Source: Gadus chalcogrammus (taxonomy: Eukaryota > Chordata > Actinopteri > Gadiformes > Gadidae). Taken from it: a stretch of DNA of 64,000 nucleotides. The notes below the pieces were generated by a model. It saw only the letters and a list, made by a program, of their open reading frames with translations, ran no database searches and was not told the DNA's origin. Position 1 is the first letter of the stretch. Each line of letters starts with the position of its first letter. Location of the stretch: assembly GCF_026213295.1 (NCBI RefSeq), contig NC_079426.1, positions 25,393,079 to 25,457,078 of the forward strand. Reading direction: 5' to 3'. A program made the position numbers and the translations under genes. Below, in pieces: positions 1 through 10,894 of this stretch.

Positions 1-2797
1 CTATCTCTAAGCAATTTGAAATTTTGGCATTGAAGGTGGAAATAGCAAAGTCCCTCTCTATGACTGTTGTCGGGTGATATAGGCCTCCATCTGCCACAAA
101 GGAGGCATTATCGTCATTGCAGCATCTTTTGTCCAAATTAAATTATAATGAGCTTTTAATGGCTGGAGATCTGAATTGGGACTGGCTAAATGCAGTTTCG
201 GATGAATTTAAATCTTTCTGTGACTCTATTAATCTTATCCAGCTGGTCAACCTACCTACAAGGCCAAATCTTAAAAATTCTGAAAAGTCCACTTTGATTG
301 ATCTAATTCTCACAAATGTTCCTCATAAATTCTTATCCTTGGGAGTTTTCTGCAGTGATTTGAGTGATCATTGTGTTGTTGCTACTTGCAGGGACACAAA
401 AATCCCCAAACGTAAACCACGCATTATTTTCAAGAGGAATTTAAAAATGTTTAATGAACAGGCTTTTCATCATGATTTGTCTTTTTGTCAATTTTTGTCT
501 AAATTGGGGACACATAGGTCTTTTGCCGGACGTGGAGTTAGCTTGGACATTCTTTAAGGAACACTTTGTGAAAATTGTAAATAAACATGCCCCCATCGGG
601 AAATTCAGGGTTAAGGGACGAGATAATCCCTGGTTTTCCCCAGACTTGTCAGATACCATCCATCGACGTAATGTGGCATGGGCCAAAGCCAGAAAAAGTG
701 ATTTTGCCTCTGACTGGTCTTTTTTCAGGCAACTAAGGAACAAATGCACTACTCTTATTAAAAAGGCTAAATCTGAATATTATTTATCTGTCACAACTGA
801 GAACCTTAATAATCCACAGAAATTTTGGAAAGTAATTAAATCTATATCTGTAAGTAAAAGTCCTCCGGCTCTTCCGATATTTGTTCTAAAAGACTCGGTC
901 CCAGTCTATGATAGAACTGAGGTTCTAAATTGTTTTAACAATCATTTTGTATTATCTGGTTCTTTGTTTGATTCTTCGGGAGCTGCCCCTGTGTCTCCCT
1001 GCACAGAAGCTCCAAGGTTTTCAAGAGAACCCTTTAATTTCTTACCTTTTACTGTGCAGCAAGTGCATCAAGCCCTCAAAACGGTCGATAGCTGAAAATC
1101 CCCTGGACCTGATTCAATAGAGCCCTACTTTTTAAAAATAGCAGCTGATTTTGTAGCACAGCCTCTTACAATCCTTTTTAATCTCTCAATTGAAAACAAA
1201 GAAATTCCATCTGTTTGGAAGTCAGCTTTTGTTACCCCCTTATTAAAAGGAGGTGATCCAGCAGCTTTAACCAACTACAGGCCAATATCAAATCTGTGTG
1301 CCTTGTCAAAAATTCTTGAATCTCTTGTGTGTGATCAGTTAAAAGTGTTTCTAACATTCAATGATCTTCTCTCAAAACTGCAATCAGGCTTCAGGAAAAA
1401 ACACAGTACCATCACTGCAGCTACAAAAGTGATCAATGATATATTAGTTGCTCTTGATAAGAAGCAGCACTGTGCTTCACTTTTTATTGATCTGTCAAAG
1501 GCTTTTGACACTGTGGACCATGCTGTTTTAAAGCACAGGCTTTTTTGCTTGGGTTTGTCAAATCATGTAGTTTCCTGGTTCACAGATTATTTGAGTGACA
1601 GGACTCACTGTATTAAATATGATGGTCTGTGTTCTGAATTTGTGAGTGTCCACAAGGGCGTGCCACAGGGTTCAATATTAGGACCCCTCTTGTTCATTAT
1701 GTACATTAATGATTTGGGAAAACACGTGTCAGATGCTTACATGCATTTTTATGCAGATGACACAATTATTTACTGTTTTGGATCAACTCCTGCTAGAGCT
1801 GTTGAATCTCTGCAGAAAGCTTTTGATGTAGTCCAGCACACACTCCTGCAACTAAAATTAGTCCTCAACACTGAAAAAACTAAACAAATGTTGTTTTCAA
1901 ACTCTAAGAAAGTACCTCAAACTGTCCCCATAGTGTCCACTCTTGAGGGAAATGTCATAGAGGTGGTTCATATCTATAAATATCTTGGTGTCTTGCTTGA
2001 TGATTCCCTTTCCTTCAAACCCCACATTGACAATCTTGTGAAGGAATTGAAACTTAAATTGGGCTTCTTCTTCAGGCACAAATTTTGTTTCTCTTTTGAG
2101 GTGAAAAAACGGCTTGTCACTGCAACGTTTTTATCCAGTTTAGATTATGGAGATTTGATTTATATGAATGCCTCAGCTAAATGTCTATGTAAGATTGATG
2201 CTGTTTACCATGCTTCTCTGAGGTTTATTACTAACTGTAGAGCCCTGACCCATCACTGTGAATTGTATTCTCGAGTGGGTTGGCCCTCTTTGTCCACCAG
2301 GAGGCTGGGACATTGGTGCACTTTTATTTATAAGGCCATGCTTGGGCTACTGCCATCATATATTTGTAATTTAATCACACAGAAAAGTGTTGCTTCTTAC
2401 AGTCTGCGTTCAAACAATCAGATGCTTCTGTCAGTTCCATTTGCCCGCACAGAATTAGGAAAAAGGGCATTCGTCCACTCTGCTCCCACCACATGGAACT
2501 GGCTGCAAAAAGAAAAATTTAAATTAACCGAAATTATTTCTTTGAACGCTTTTAAATCTACGATGAGAGCATTTCAGACCACTTCTTTTACTTGTAGATG
2601 TTTTTTATGAATTTTAATTTACTTGTAACTGTTTTTTATCATTTTAATTTCTGTCTATATGTTGTGAGTGTAATATTGTGAGTGTACATATGTTATTTGT
2701 TGCTGCCTCTTGGCCAGGACTCCCTCGAAAAATAGTTTTTTAATCTCAATGGGACTTTCCTGGTTAAATAAAGGTCAAAAAATAAATAAAATAAAAA
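1..2797 (+). mobile_element. 5'-truncated jockey-superfamily LINE
   Basis: Non-LTR retrotransposon cut off by the window edge inside its endonuclease domain. The coding part runs to a stop at 2610. A 3' UTR of about 190 bases follows and ends in a short A-rich repeat after a TTAAATAAAGG motif (about 2764-2797), the usual 3' end of fish CR1/L2-like LINEs. Clade assignment (CR1, L2 or relative) is inference from the RT and the tail. No target duplication can be tested because the 5' side lies outside the window. Confidence 0.85.
3..2610 (+). pseudogene. LINE ORF2 remnant: AP endonuclease plus reverse transcriptase
   Basis: Encodes the endonuclease/RT polyprotein that nicks target DNA and copies the LINE RNA. 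Visible motifs are the endonuclease GDLNWDW (about 163-183) and SDLSDHC (about 358-375), then the RT palm with FIDLSKAFDTVDH (about 1480), GVPQGSILGPLLF (about 1660) and YADDT (about 1750). The frame is broken three times. There is a TGA at 75-77, where a Cys is expected before YRPP. A frame change lies near 480-500. A TGA sits at about 1093-1095, just before the conserved SPGPDSI block, after which the frame continues to 2610. The protein cannot be made whole from this copy. Confidence 0.85.
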
Positions 2798-3113
2798 TAC
2801 ATTGCAATTATCCTTCTTATTTACACAATTTAACAATTTTTGATTCCATATTTCTCAACATATCAATTATGACACTCATCTCAGTACTTCTTTTCCATTC
2901 CTACAGTGTATAAAACAATTGGTAAAAAAGCATTTATGTTCAAAGCGCCATCGGACTGGAACAATCTCCCTTCAAACATACGATCACTGACATCTTCTCA
3001 TAATCTAAAAAATGCCCTGTCTTCTTATTTTGGGTTAAACTGCATTTGTTTCAGATAATGTTACATACATTTTTCTTTTTTTATTATTCTTATTCTAATT
3101 AATATTCTTATTA

Positions 3114-4163
3114 GGGGTCCAAGCCAACAGGTTGGATCCCTATTGTTTTTGTAAGGATTTTTTTTATTATTATTATTATACTACCTCCCCGTGAAAGTGG
3201 AACCACAGCCCAAACCGTAAATGGTGCACACGCGCCAATTACATGACTAGAACCAGTACCGGCACCGCTACTCAGATAACCAAATCCAGACATGCCGGCC
3301 ACTAGGTGGCGCTATACCAAGGAGAAACACGTTTGGGGCTATAACTCCCACACCGAACCTCCCAGAGTCCAAAAACTTGTACACACAGATGCACTGGAGT
3401 CTGCTGCATCTTTTGGCCTAGGCCACGCCCATTTGCGTCTATGAATATTTTTCGCTAAATCGCGAAAACCGCAAAACTGTTTTTTCCCTACTCCTCCCAC
3501 ATTTCTTGACCAATCAACACTAAACTTTGCACACGACATCTTCAGAGGCACACGCAAAGAAATGATAGACCGTTTTTTGATCCGACTTTCGACGACGAAA
3601 CGGTAGCGTTTTGAATATTGGTTTATTAGCAAAATTTGACGTGGAAAATCAAAAATCCACAAAAAACAAAAATTAGACATCGGATCGAGTCCAAATTGTA
3701 CACACATGTTGGTGCTAACCTTAATGTCGTTCGATAAAAATTCCGGAATTTTTCGCCATTAGGGGGCGCAATAAACGAGGAAATTGTATATCTTCTAATT
3801 GGCCCAAGGAATGTTCTTCAAACTATACGGAAACCATCAAGGGGGAAACCCGAGTCTATATAAAAAATATGGTCAAGAATTATTAATGTGGGCGGGAGTT
3901 ATTTGGAAAAGGAAAATTGTCTTTGGAAAATTTCGCCAACAGGGCGGCGCCAAAAAACGACGACATTGTATATCTCCTATTTGGCCAATGGAATGTTCTG
4001 TAAACGCGTTTTGGGCTATAACTTCCACACCGAAGCTCCCACAGTCAAAACCTTTATATCCACAGATTCACTGGAGTCAGCTGCATCTTTTGTCATACGC
4101 CGTTCCTCAACTTCGAACACATGCTTCGCGTTGTGCCGGCGAAATGCACATTTCTTGGACCCC
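3114..4163. mobile_element. Non-autonomous DNA transposon with 10-bp terminal inverted repeats
   Basis: Starts GGGGTCCAAG and ends CTTGGACCCC, a perfect 10-bp inverted repeat, inside the 3' UTR of the flanking LINE. Open frames inside are short and match no family I recognise, so it is read as non-autonomous. Internally it repeats phrases such as the stretch around GGCGCCAAAAAACGA (about 3770 and 3945). The outer edge could extend to about 4195, because a self-complementary TGCATAACTGCTTGCA block follows the right end. Superfamily not assigned. Confidence 0.6.
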
Positions 4164-4199
4164 TGCATAACTGCTTGCAGTTCTAGTTATTATTATGTA

Positions 4200-4203
4200 T
4201 GTA

Positions 4204-4234
<31 letters not shown>

Positions 4235-4238
4235 TTTT
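4200..4238. repeat. (TA)n followed by a T-run
   Basis: Simple repeat of about 13 TA units, then about 13 T, in the resumed LINE 3' UTR. Confidence 0.9.
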
Positions 4239-4497
4239 CTTACAATAGTATTATGTTACTTCCTTCAGTTTTACTATGCTAATGCTATAGCCAATTTGTG
4301 GTCATTGAGAGGTTGTGATCATTCTTGTACCCATTTCTGCTATGTTTGTGTTGATGCCTACTGACTTTACTGTTGTATGTCTGTAAATTGTTGAGTGTTT
4401 TTTGTCTTGTAATGTATCTTTAGGACCCCCTCGAAAACGAGAGGATTCCTCTCAAGGGGTTTATCCTACGCAAATAAAATTTCTGAATGAAAAAAAA

Positions 4498-4867
4498 AGG
4501 TTTTTATTTACACTTTTACCTATTTTTATTTTCATTTATCTTTTATCTTTATATACACATTCGTAAGAAAATCACGAACGAAGATGCATCACAGCATGCA
4601 TCAACAGACAAAACAGACTAAAACAGGCATACTATTCAATAATCTGAGGTCTCAGGTGGGATTTCTCCCTGCGGCTCCCTTCATTCTCTAAAGGTCCGCA
4701 GAGAAGTCCGCTGAGTGGTCAGGAGTTCTTACACACTGAGATTGGGTTGTTGAGGGCAGCTGTCTCCCAACAAACCAAAAGTCTTTGGTCATCTATCGTT
4801 TGAATTTGGTCATCTATCGTTTGAAGTTCCTTAAGATGTCATAAATAAGGGGTCGCATTTCACTGAA
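4498..4867. other. Intergenic, no gene seen
   Basis: AT-rich sequence without a supported coding region. The phrase TTTGGTCATCTATCGTTTGAA occurs twice in tandem at about 4783-4824. Nothing else recognised. Confidence 0.5.
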
Positions 4868-5083
4868 ATGTAGGTCACAGAAATCCCATTTGTGGTGGGA
4901 TTTCTGGGATTTTTTTTCATTTATGGTGTGTTCAAAACTATGTGACCTATTCATGTAAAATCCCAATATCGCAGAAAGGATTTTGCAGGCCTCAACAAAG
5001 CACCCATGCGGTAAACTATTTGAAACATTGTGCATTCATTTGATTGAAAGGGTTGTTTAGAATTTTTAGGTTGATATATTAAT
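4868..5083 (+). repeat. Left part of the HECT-gene duplicated segment (intron)
   Basis: Nearly the same sequence occurs at 63300-63524, where it is the intron before the last HECT exon. Here it is cut by a LINE at 5084 and resumes at about 7676. It contains an inverted repeat (AGAAATCCCA and TGGGATTTCT) and an outer AGGTCACA/TGTGACCT pair. It shows that a second copy of the gene once lay in the same orientation. Confidence 0.8.
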
Positions 5084-7675
5084 ATTTATATGAAGGTTGG
5101 TGTAACAACAGCACTATTCTGGACAAACACTGTTCTCCTGACCTGGAGTTCATGTCAGTGAGATGCAGACCCTTTTTTCTACCTAGAGAACTAGCTGCTT
5201 TTGTCGTCACTGCAGTCTACATACCACCGGACGCTAATGTAAACACGGCCCTCTCTCTGCTGCATAATGCCATCAATAACCACCAGCGCGCCCACCCCAA
5301 TGGTGCCCACATTATTGCAGGGGACTTCATAAAGCAAATCTCAAGACTGTTCTACCAAAATTCTATCAATTTGTAAAATGCCCAACAAGAGGAGAAAACG
5401 CTCTGGATCATGTGTATTCCAACATCAAGCGTGCATACAGAGCCGTACCCCTCCCCCACCTGGGCCGGTCAGACCACCTCTCACTGCTCCTCACCCCCGC
5501 ATACACCCCCCTCTGTCGACAAACAAAGCCCACAAAGAAGACCATTACCACCTGGCCTGAGGATGCCCTCCCCCGACTGCAGGACTGCTTTGAACAAACA
5601 CAGTGGGAAGCCTTCTACCATGAAGACCTGGCTACATTCGTAGACACAGTACTGTCTTACATCAAGTACTGCATTGGGAATGTCACTGTGGAAAAGTGCA
5701 TCCGGGTGTTCCCTAACCAGAAACCATGGATGACAAGCCAGGTCCGCACGCTCCTCCGGGCCTGTGACTCATCCTTCAGATCAGGTGACAGAGCATTGTA
5801 CAGCGCCGCTCGCGCCTCACTGAGGAGAGGCATTAGGTGGGCCAAAGTAGAATTCAAGAGGAGGATAGAGGAACAGCTCAACAACCCCCGGCAGGTGTGG
5901 CAGAGCGTACAGACCATCACCAATTACAGAGGCTGTGCTGTGACACCCGGGGACTCAGATGCGGCATTGGCAGAGGAGCTGAACAGCTTCTTTGCCCGCT
6001 AGGAGTCTTCCACACAGCACTCAGCCACATCACTCCAACCACCACTACAACCCCCATCAGCCTCCAGCACCCCCCACTCACTCTTGAGGTACAGGACGTG
6101 AGGCGGGTGCTCAGTGCAGTTAACACCAGGAAGGCTGCAGGCCCAGATGGAGTACCAGGGAAGGTGCTCAAGGCATGTGCCAACCAGCTATCACAGGTCT
6201 TCACTGACATTTTCAACCTGTCTCTGGAACAAGCTGTCATCCCATCCTGCTTGAAATCTGCCACAATCATCTCCCAATCCCTAAAAAGTCACCCACTACC
6301 AGCCTCAATGACTTCCACCCCGTAGCACTCACCCCAGTCATCACCAAGTGCTTTGAGAAACTGGTTTTGAGACACATCAAAGCCTGTCTCCCCCCCACCC
6401 TGGACACACACCAGTTTGCATACCGGACTAACAGATCCACCGACGACGCAATAGCCATCGCTCTCCACTCAGCGCTGAGTCACCTGGAGAAAGAGGGAAG
6501 CTACGTCAGGATGCTCTTCATTGACTTCAGCTCAGCTTTTAACACCATAATACGAGACATTCTGATCCCCAAGTTAATCAACCTGGGGCTCCCACCACCC
6601 ACCTGCTCCTGGATTGAAGACTTTCTGGTCAACCGACCCCAGCAGGTGAAACTCACCTCTCCTCCTCCCGCACTCTCAGCACTGGCTCTCCCCAGGGCTG
6701 TGTGCTGAGCCCACTACTCTACTCCCTCTACACATCCGACTGCAGTCCCACCCACCCAGAAAACATCTTTGTCAAATTCGCTGATGACACAACAGTGGTG
6801 GGCCTTATAACAGGGGGAAACGAGGCGGCCTACAGAGATGAGGTCCTGAAACTTGGTGAGTGGTGTGTTTCTAACAACCTGGCACTGAACCTCACCAAGA
6901 CCAAGGAACTCATCCTGGACTTCCGACGGAACAGAGCCCCCCCCTGCCCCCCTGTACATCAACGGTGAAGGTGTGGAGCGAGTGCAGTCATTCAAATTCC
7001 TTGGAGTCCACATCTCTGCTGATCTCTCCTGGTCGGTCAACACCTCAGCGCTGGTCAAGAAGGCCCAGCAGCGGCTACACCTTCTGAGGGTGCTCAGGAG
7101 GGAGCATCTAAACGCACGGCTGCTGGTGACCTTCTACCGTTCCACCATCGAGAGCCTGCTGACTTACGCTGTGTCAGTGTGGCACTCCAGCTGCACGGAG
7201 GCCGACAGGAAGAGACTGCAGTGGGTGGCAAACGTTGAGCAAAAAATCATTGGCTGCCCTCTGCCTTCCTTAAGCACCATCTACGGCTCCCGTTGTCTCA
7301 GCAGGGCCAGAGGCATCCTGAAGGACACCACCCACCCCGGCTACCATCTCTTCAACCTGTTGCCCTCTGGCAGGCGCTTCAGGTCCATATATGCCAGAAC
7401 AAATAGACTCAGGAACAGCTTCTTTCCTAAAGCTGTCACCATACTGAACTCAGATCTGCACTGATGTTTTTTTTGTCTGTTGGTAGTCTTTACTGTGTAT
7501 TTAAGTTTTACTGTGTATTTTAAATTTTTATTTATTTATTTATTTATATATTGCTTTTGTAATTATTATATATTTATATTCGATTACATGTGTGCATGTA
7601 TGGAGCTGCTCATTGCATTTCGTTGTACTTGTACAATGACAATAAACCTTTCTATTCTATTCTATTCTAATCTGT
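5084..7675 (+). mobile_element. Rex1/CR1-like LINE, 5' truncated
   Basis: Sits inside the duplicated HECT intron. The uninterrupted version of the site is seen at about 63512-63530 (TTAATCTGTAATG), giving a short TAAT-type duplication at the edges. It ends with CAATGACAATAAA followed by four to five TTCTA units, a 3' end common to fish Rex1/CR1-group LINEs. The 5' part of the endonuclease is missing. Confidence 0.8.
5152..7464 (+). pseudogene. Rex1/CR1-like endonuclease and reverse transcriptase, frame-broken
   Basis: Frames in order: endonuclease C-terminal half (AVYIPPDAN, GDF, then GRSDHLS), a linker, RT fingers (KAAGPDGVPGKVLK at about 6130), palm ([11 protein letters not shown] at about 6520; FADDTTVVG at about 6775), and the C-terminal domain ending PSGRRFRSIYARTNRLRNSF at about 7365-7425. 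The frame changes at about 5330-5410, 6000, 6280, 6700 and 6960, so the copy is dead. The PSGRR...RTNRL C-terminus is the reason for the Rex1/CR1-group call. Confidence 0.85.
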
Positions 7676-7761
7676 AATGATTATTTTCGGCTAGGTGAAG
7701 TGTACAAAAACATTTTCCTTAAGTCATTATATTGACTGAAGTCCTATCTTTTACATTGCAG

Positions 7762-8027
7762 ATGGAGATGCTGTATTTGTGGTGGAGGACACGGAGAACA
7801 GGGTGACGCTGAACCAGCTCCTCGTGTTTGTCACTGGGGCGGACAGGGTTCCTCCCCTGGGATTCCCAGGAGAGCCAACATTAAACTTTTTGCACACTGG
7901 CACTGTCTTCCCGGAAGCAAACACGTGTGCACTGATTCTGAAGTTGCCTCTTCACACCACCTTTGAATCATTCAGTGATTCCATGATTTCAGGAATCATC
8001 CAGTCCCCCTGTTTTGGGTATGCTTAA
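7762..8027 (+). pseudogene. Last exon of HECT E3 ligase gene, copy 1
   Basis: The acceptor TTACATTGCAG is followed by an open exon ending at the TAA 8025-8027. It encodes the C-lobe of a HECT domain: LNQLLVFVTGADRVPPLGF, then PEANTCALILKLP, where the Cys of ANTC is the expected ubiquitin-accepting residue, then the tail SDSMISGIIQSPCFGYA. HECT ligases take ubiquitin from an E2 onto this Cys and pass it to substrate. Relative to the copy at 63606 it lacks a few codons before FPEANTC. No other exon of this copy is present upstream in the window. Closest remembered family: fish G2/M-phase-specific E3 ligase-like (G2E3-like) genes; this is family recognition, not a search result. Confidence 0.8.
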
Positions 8028-8136
8028 TGTAAGCCAACACTTTTTTTTTGCATGTTCTTGCTAATGTTTTGCATATTCTTTAAATAAAGAATGTTCCAGT
8101 TCCACGTTTTTATGCTTTGCCAGACCCTTAATGGAT

Positions 8137-9212
8137 GACTACAATCAAAGCTTTTGTTTGGTCGTCTGCCAAAATAATACATGTTGGCTTACAACTAGTG
8201 ACTCTACAATCAAGTCTTCTATCCGCCCAATAATGTTTTTCTTCTTTCTTGCCTTCTCAAATTCAACATTTGTATGGTTAATTATCTGCTGTCAAAGCAC
8301 AGATTCTGTTGAATGATGGATGCTTAAAATGTACTTTGAAACACAGATAAATGTGGTTGTTAATTCACAAATGTTTTCTGTTTCATCAAAGAAATTCCAT
8401 TGTGATCATTTACATTGTTACATTGATTTATATATTAGCTACAACTTTTGAAAAATAAAGTGAATAATATAGCCTAGATAGAAAACAGAAAATGTCATAG
8501 GCCTGCCCTATGAAGTGACATCATGCCCATACAATCACCAAAACATTTTTGAGATCTGGTTAAAAACAGTTTTGGTCTTTTTGACACATAAAAACTAACG
8601 TTTTTTATAAAATGTCAAATGTCACTTATTCATCAACAAGTCATTGGATATATTAATACCAGAAAATAATAATAATAATAATAATAATAATGAAAAAGAA
8701 AAAGATTATATAGATATAGACTGGGAATCGAACGTCTCACACGTGACAAAAATAAATAAATAAATAATGGCGACGGCGTGCGTATCCTCTCCCAACGGAG
8801 GCGGCGTGCGTATCCTCTCCAAACGGCGGCGGCGTACGTAGCTTCTCCACACGTGCATTTCACACGATGTTATCCTTCTCCAGGGAATCCTGGCACTATC
8901 CACTTATGGCGAGTGGATAGTGCCAAACCTAAGGATAACCTGGTAGAGGCGAAGGAGCAGTCTACCCTACGTCGCCGTGGGAACGTGTGACATTTTGAAT
9001 AGGATTGATTGGGACTGCAGACGAGAGACCAGCAGCGACGCCACAGTGACGGCATGGAAGTTCCGCCCACCGGCGGCGGTGTCACGGCGACGTACATACG
9101 GAAATTCAGACAAAATGTACGTCTACTCTCGACGTCTGGATAAGTTCGTCGCCACAAAGACGCCTGCTGCCCTACGTCGCCGTGAGAACGCCTGAACTAG
9201 ATATGTGGCCAC
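8137..9212. other. No gene seen; GC-rich patch at 8770-9190
   Basis: AT-rich up to 8760, then a CG-rich block with repeated CGGCGGCGTGCGTATCCTCTCC phrases. A 12-bp inverted repeat GGCACTATCCAC/GTGGATAGTGCC lies at 8892-8903 and 8913-8924. Short open frames cross the block on both strands but resemble nothing known. It may be a decayed MITE or CpG-rich promoter debris. Confidence 0.4.
8665..8691. repeat. (AAT)n microsatellite
   Basis: Nine uninterrupted AAT units. Confidence 0.95.
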
Positions 9213-9512
9213 AAAGCGCTTCAGTGTGATTTTATGACTTAGTTTAGGATGTACTAGTGTTTTATACAACCAGCACATTTATATCCCTTTGAACAGCAAT
9301 GTATAATGGTGTAGGACAGATAAAGTGTTGTTTAAATGTAGGCTATTTTGATGGTGCCTGTTTTGATACTATTATTCACTCTCAAAGTAGACCCATTATT
9401 GTTTTAGTTTAGATAATGAATTGCTAATTTGTTTGGGGAAAGCGCTTCAGTGTGATTTTATGACTTAGTTTAGGATTTACTAGTGTTTTATACAACCAGC
9501 ACATTTATATCA
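9213..9512. repeat. 226-bp tandem repeat, second unit interrupted by a Gypsy element
   Basis: Unit 1 is 9213-9438. Unit 2 begins at 9439 with the same AAGCGCTTCAGTGTG and runs to 9512, where the Gypsy LTR begins. Its continuation (AACAGCAATGTATAATGG and on) is found right after the 3' LTR at 19453-19605. The two units differ by scattered substitutions. Confidence 0.8.
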
Positions 9513-9516
9513 CTTG

Positions 9517-9551
9517 TGTTGCAGTCTCTGCTTCCCCCTGGTGGTTTTGTT
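9517..9551 (+). repeat. 5' LTR stub of Gypsy element B
   Basis: Matches the first 35 bases of the LTR at 19089 (TGTTGCAGTCTCTGC start) and stops abruptly at TTTTGTT. The joined sequence then reads TGTTACGACCCC, so TGTT is shared at the breakpoint. Confidence 0.8.
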
Positions 9552-10894
9552 ACGACCCCAAATAGTATCCAGGGGGATCTGGGGAGTAACAAAGAATATT
9601 TCTAGGTTCTGGGGGACAAGGAGGAGACACGGACAGAGGTAACGGTAAGCAAAAAGGTTTATTGATGGGCCAAAGAACTAGTGCGTCCGCCACAACATTC
9701 TCTGTCCCCTTCTTGTGCTGGATCTCCAGATTGTAACCCTGCACTAACAAAGCTCAACGCATTAACCTCTGGTTATGGTTGTACATCTGGGCTAGGAACA
9801 CGAGAGGGTTATGGTCGGTATACACAGTCACTGGCGCGGAACTGGAACCAACATACACCTCGAAATGCTGCAGCGCCAGTAGCATGGCTAAGGTCTCCTT
9901 CTCTATTGTGGAGTAGTTCATCTGATGTCTTTTGAACTTAACTGAGAAGTAGCACACAGGATGGCACACATCTCCCCCTCCTTCCTGCAGCAGCACAGCA
10001 CCGGCTCCAGAAGCACTGGCGTCAACCTCTAACTTGAACGGAAGAGAGAAGTTAGGCGCAGCCAGGACAGGGGCACTGCAGAGAAGAGACTTAGCAGCGT
10101 TGAAGGCATGTTGGCACTCATCGTTCCATGCAAAAGGCACAGCAGGGCTACACAATTTAGTGAGAGGTGCCACCACCACAGAGAAGTTTTTACAAAAACA
10201 CCGGTAGTACCCAGTCATACCCAGAAACCGACGGAGCTCACGTCTGGTTGTAGGAACCGGATAGGACAGCACAGCGGTGATTTTAGCGCATTGTCCGCGA
10301 CCCACCTGTTTACGCATTAACACCCCATCGTCAACATTGAAACACTGTTTCCTACTGCCCTTACAGTCGCCTCCCTTGACTGCGGCAAAACACTTTGATA
10401 GGGAAGAATCCCTTTTCTGAGCACTAATTAGTGCTTCACGAGTCAATGACACTGGTATTTCAGAAGCACTAACAAACTCTTTCAACTCCTCACTCTCCTT
10501 TGATGTGCAATCTACCAACCCATCGCCAGGTTGCAACACTTCCTCAGATAACACTGAAGACAATAAGGAGTCGGACAACTCAACCTCTTGAGCCTGTTTT
10601 TTAGCTTGAGCCCTAGTCAAAACACTAACCTTAAACACATCCGGATGGTGATTAACCTGTTCATCAGGTCCAGAGTCATGAAAAGGAACACTAACAACCT
10701 CAGGAGCAGGATAAACCTTACCTCCCGCTATGTCGTTCCCCATTATGAAGTCGACACCTTCGATTGGGAAGCAGGGGCGGACAGCAACTGGGAAGAAACC
10801 GGTAACCAAATCTGATGTAACATGGATATAATGTAGAGGTGCGGGTACAAAACCCATCCCGATACCTCTTACTATGGTACTTGTCGTACAGGCA
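9552..10894 (-). pseudogene. Gypsy element A pol fragment: protease end, integrase start, RT end, RNase H
   Basis: Read on the minus strand. First comes protease-flank sequence (MGNDIAGGKVYPAPEV), then an integrase N-terminal segment (REALISAQKRDSSLSKCF ... DGVLMRK). After an abrupt junction at about 10290 come the end of RT (PTTRRELRRFLGMTGYYR), RNase H (LEVDASASGAGAVLL; YSTIEKETLAMLLALQHF; VYTDHNPLVF) and QHKKGTENVVADAL. Integrase lying before RT is the order of Gmr1-like Gypsy elements rather than classical Ty3/Gypsy. The catalytic integrase core and the RT YxDD box are deleted. Confidence 0.75.

Larger units (their letters stand above)
2800..4497 (+). mobile_element. 3' end of a second LINE, split by a DNA element
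   Basis: Bases about 2907-3056 translate to a typical LINE ORF2 C-terminus (FKAPSDWNNLPSNIR) ending in a stop. Its 3' UTR is interrupted at about 3113 and resumes at about 4164. It ends at 4420-4497 with the stem CTCGAAAACGAG, an AATAAA-like signal and an A-run. The terminal CCCTCGAAAA block resembles the 3' end of the LINE at 1-2797, so the two are probably from one broad family. Everything upstream of the last 50 codons is missing (5' truncation). Confidence 0.7.

Noticed and set aside
8706..8730. GGGAATCGAAC resembling the T arm of a tRNA (SINE head)
   Set aside because: No A box, acceptor stem or cloverleaf could be found around it.
9547..9590. A 44-bp TGTTACG...GTAACA block read as a tiny LTR of element A
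   Set aside because: Too short for an LTR and unsupported by a second copy; more likely the truncated end of element A.
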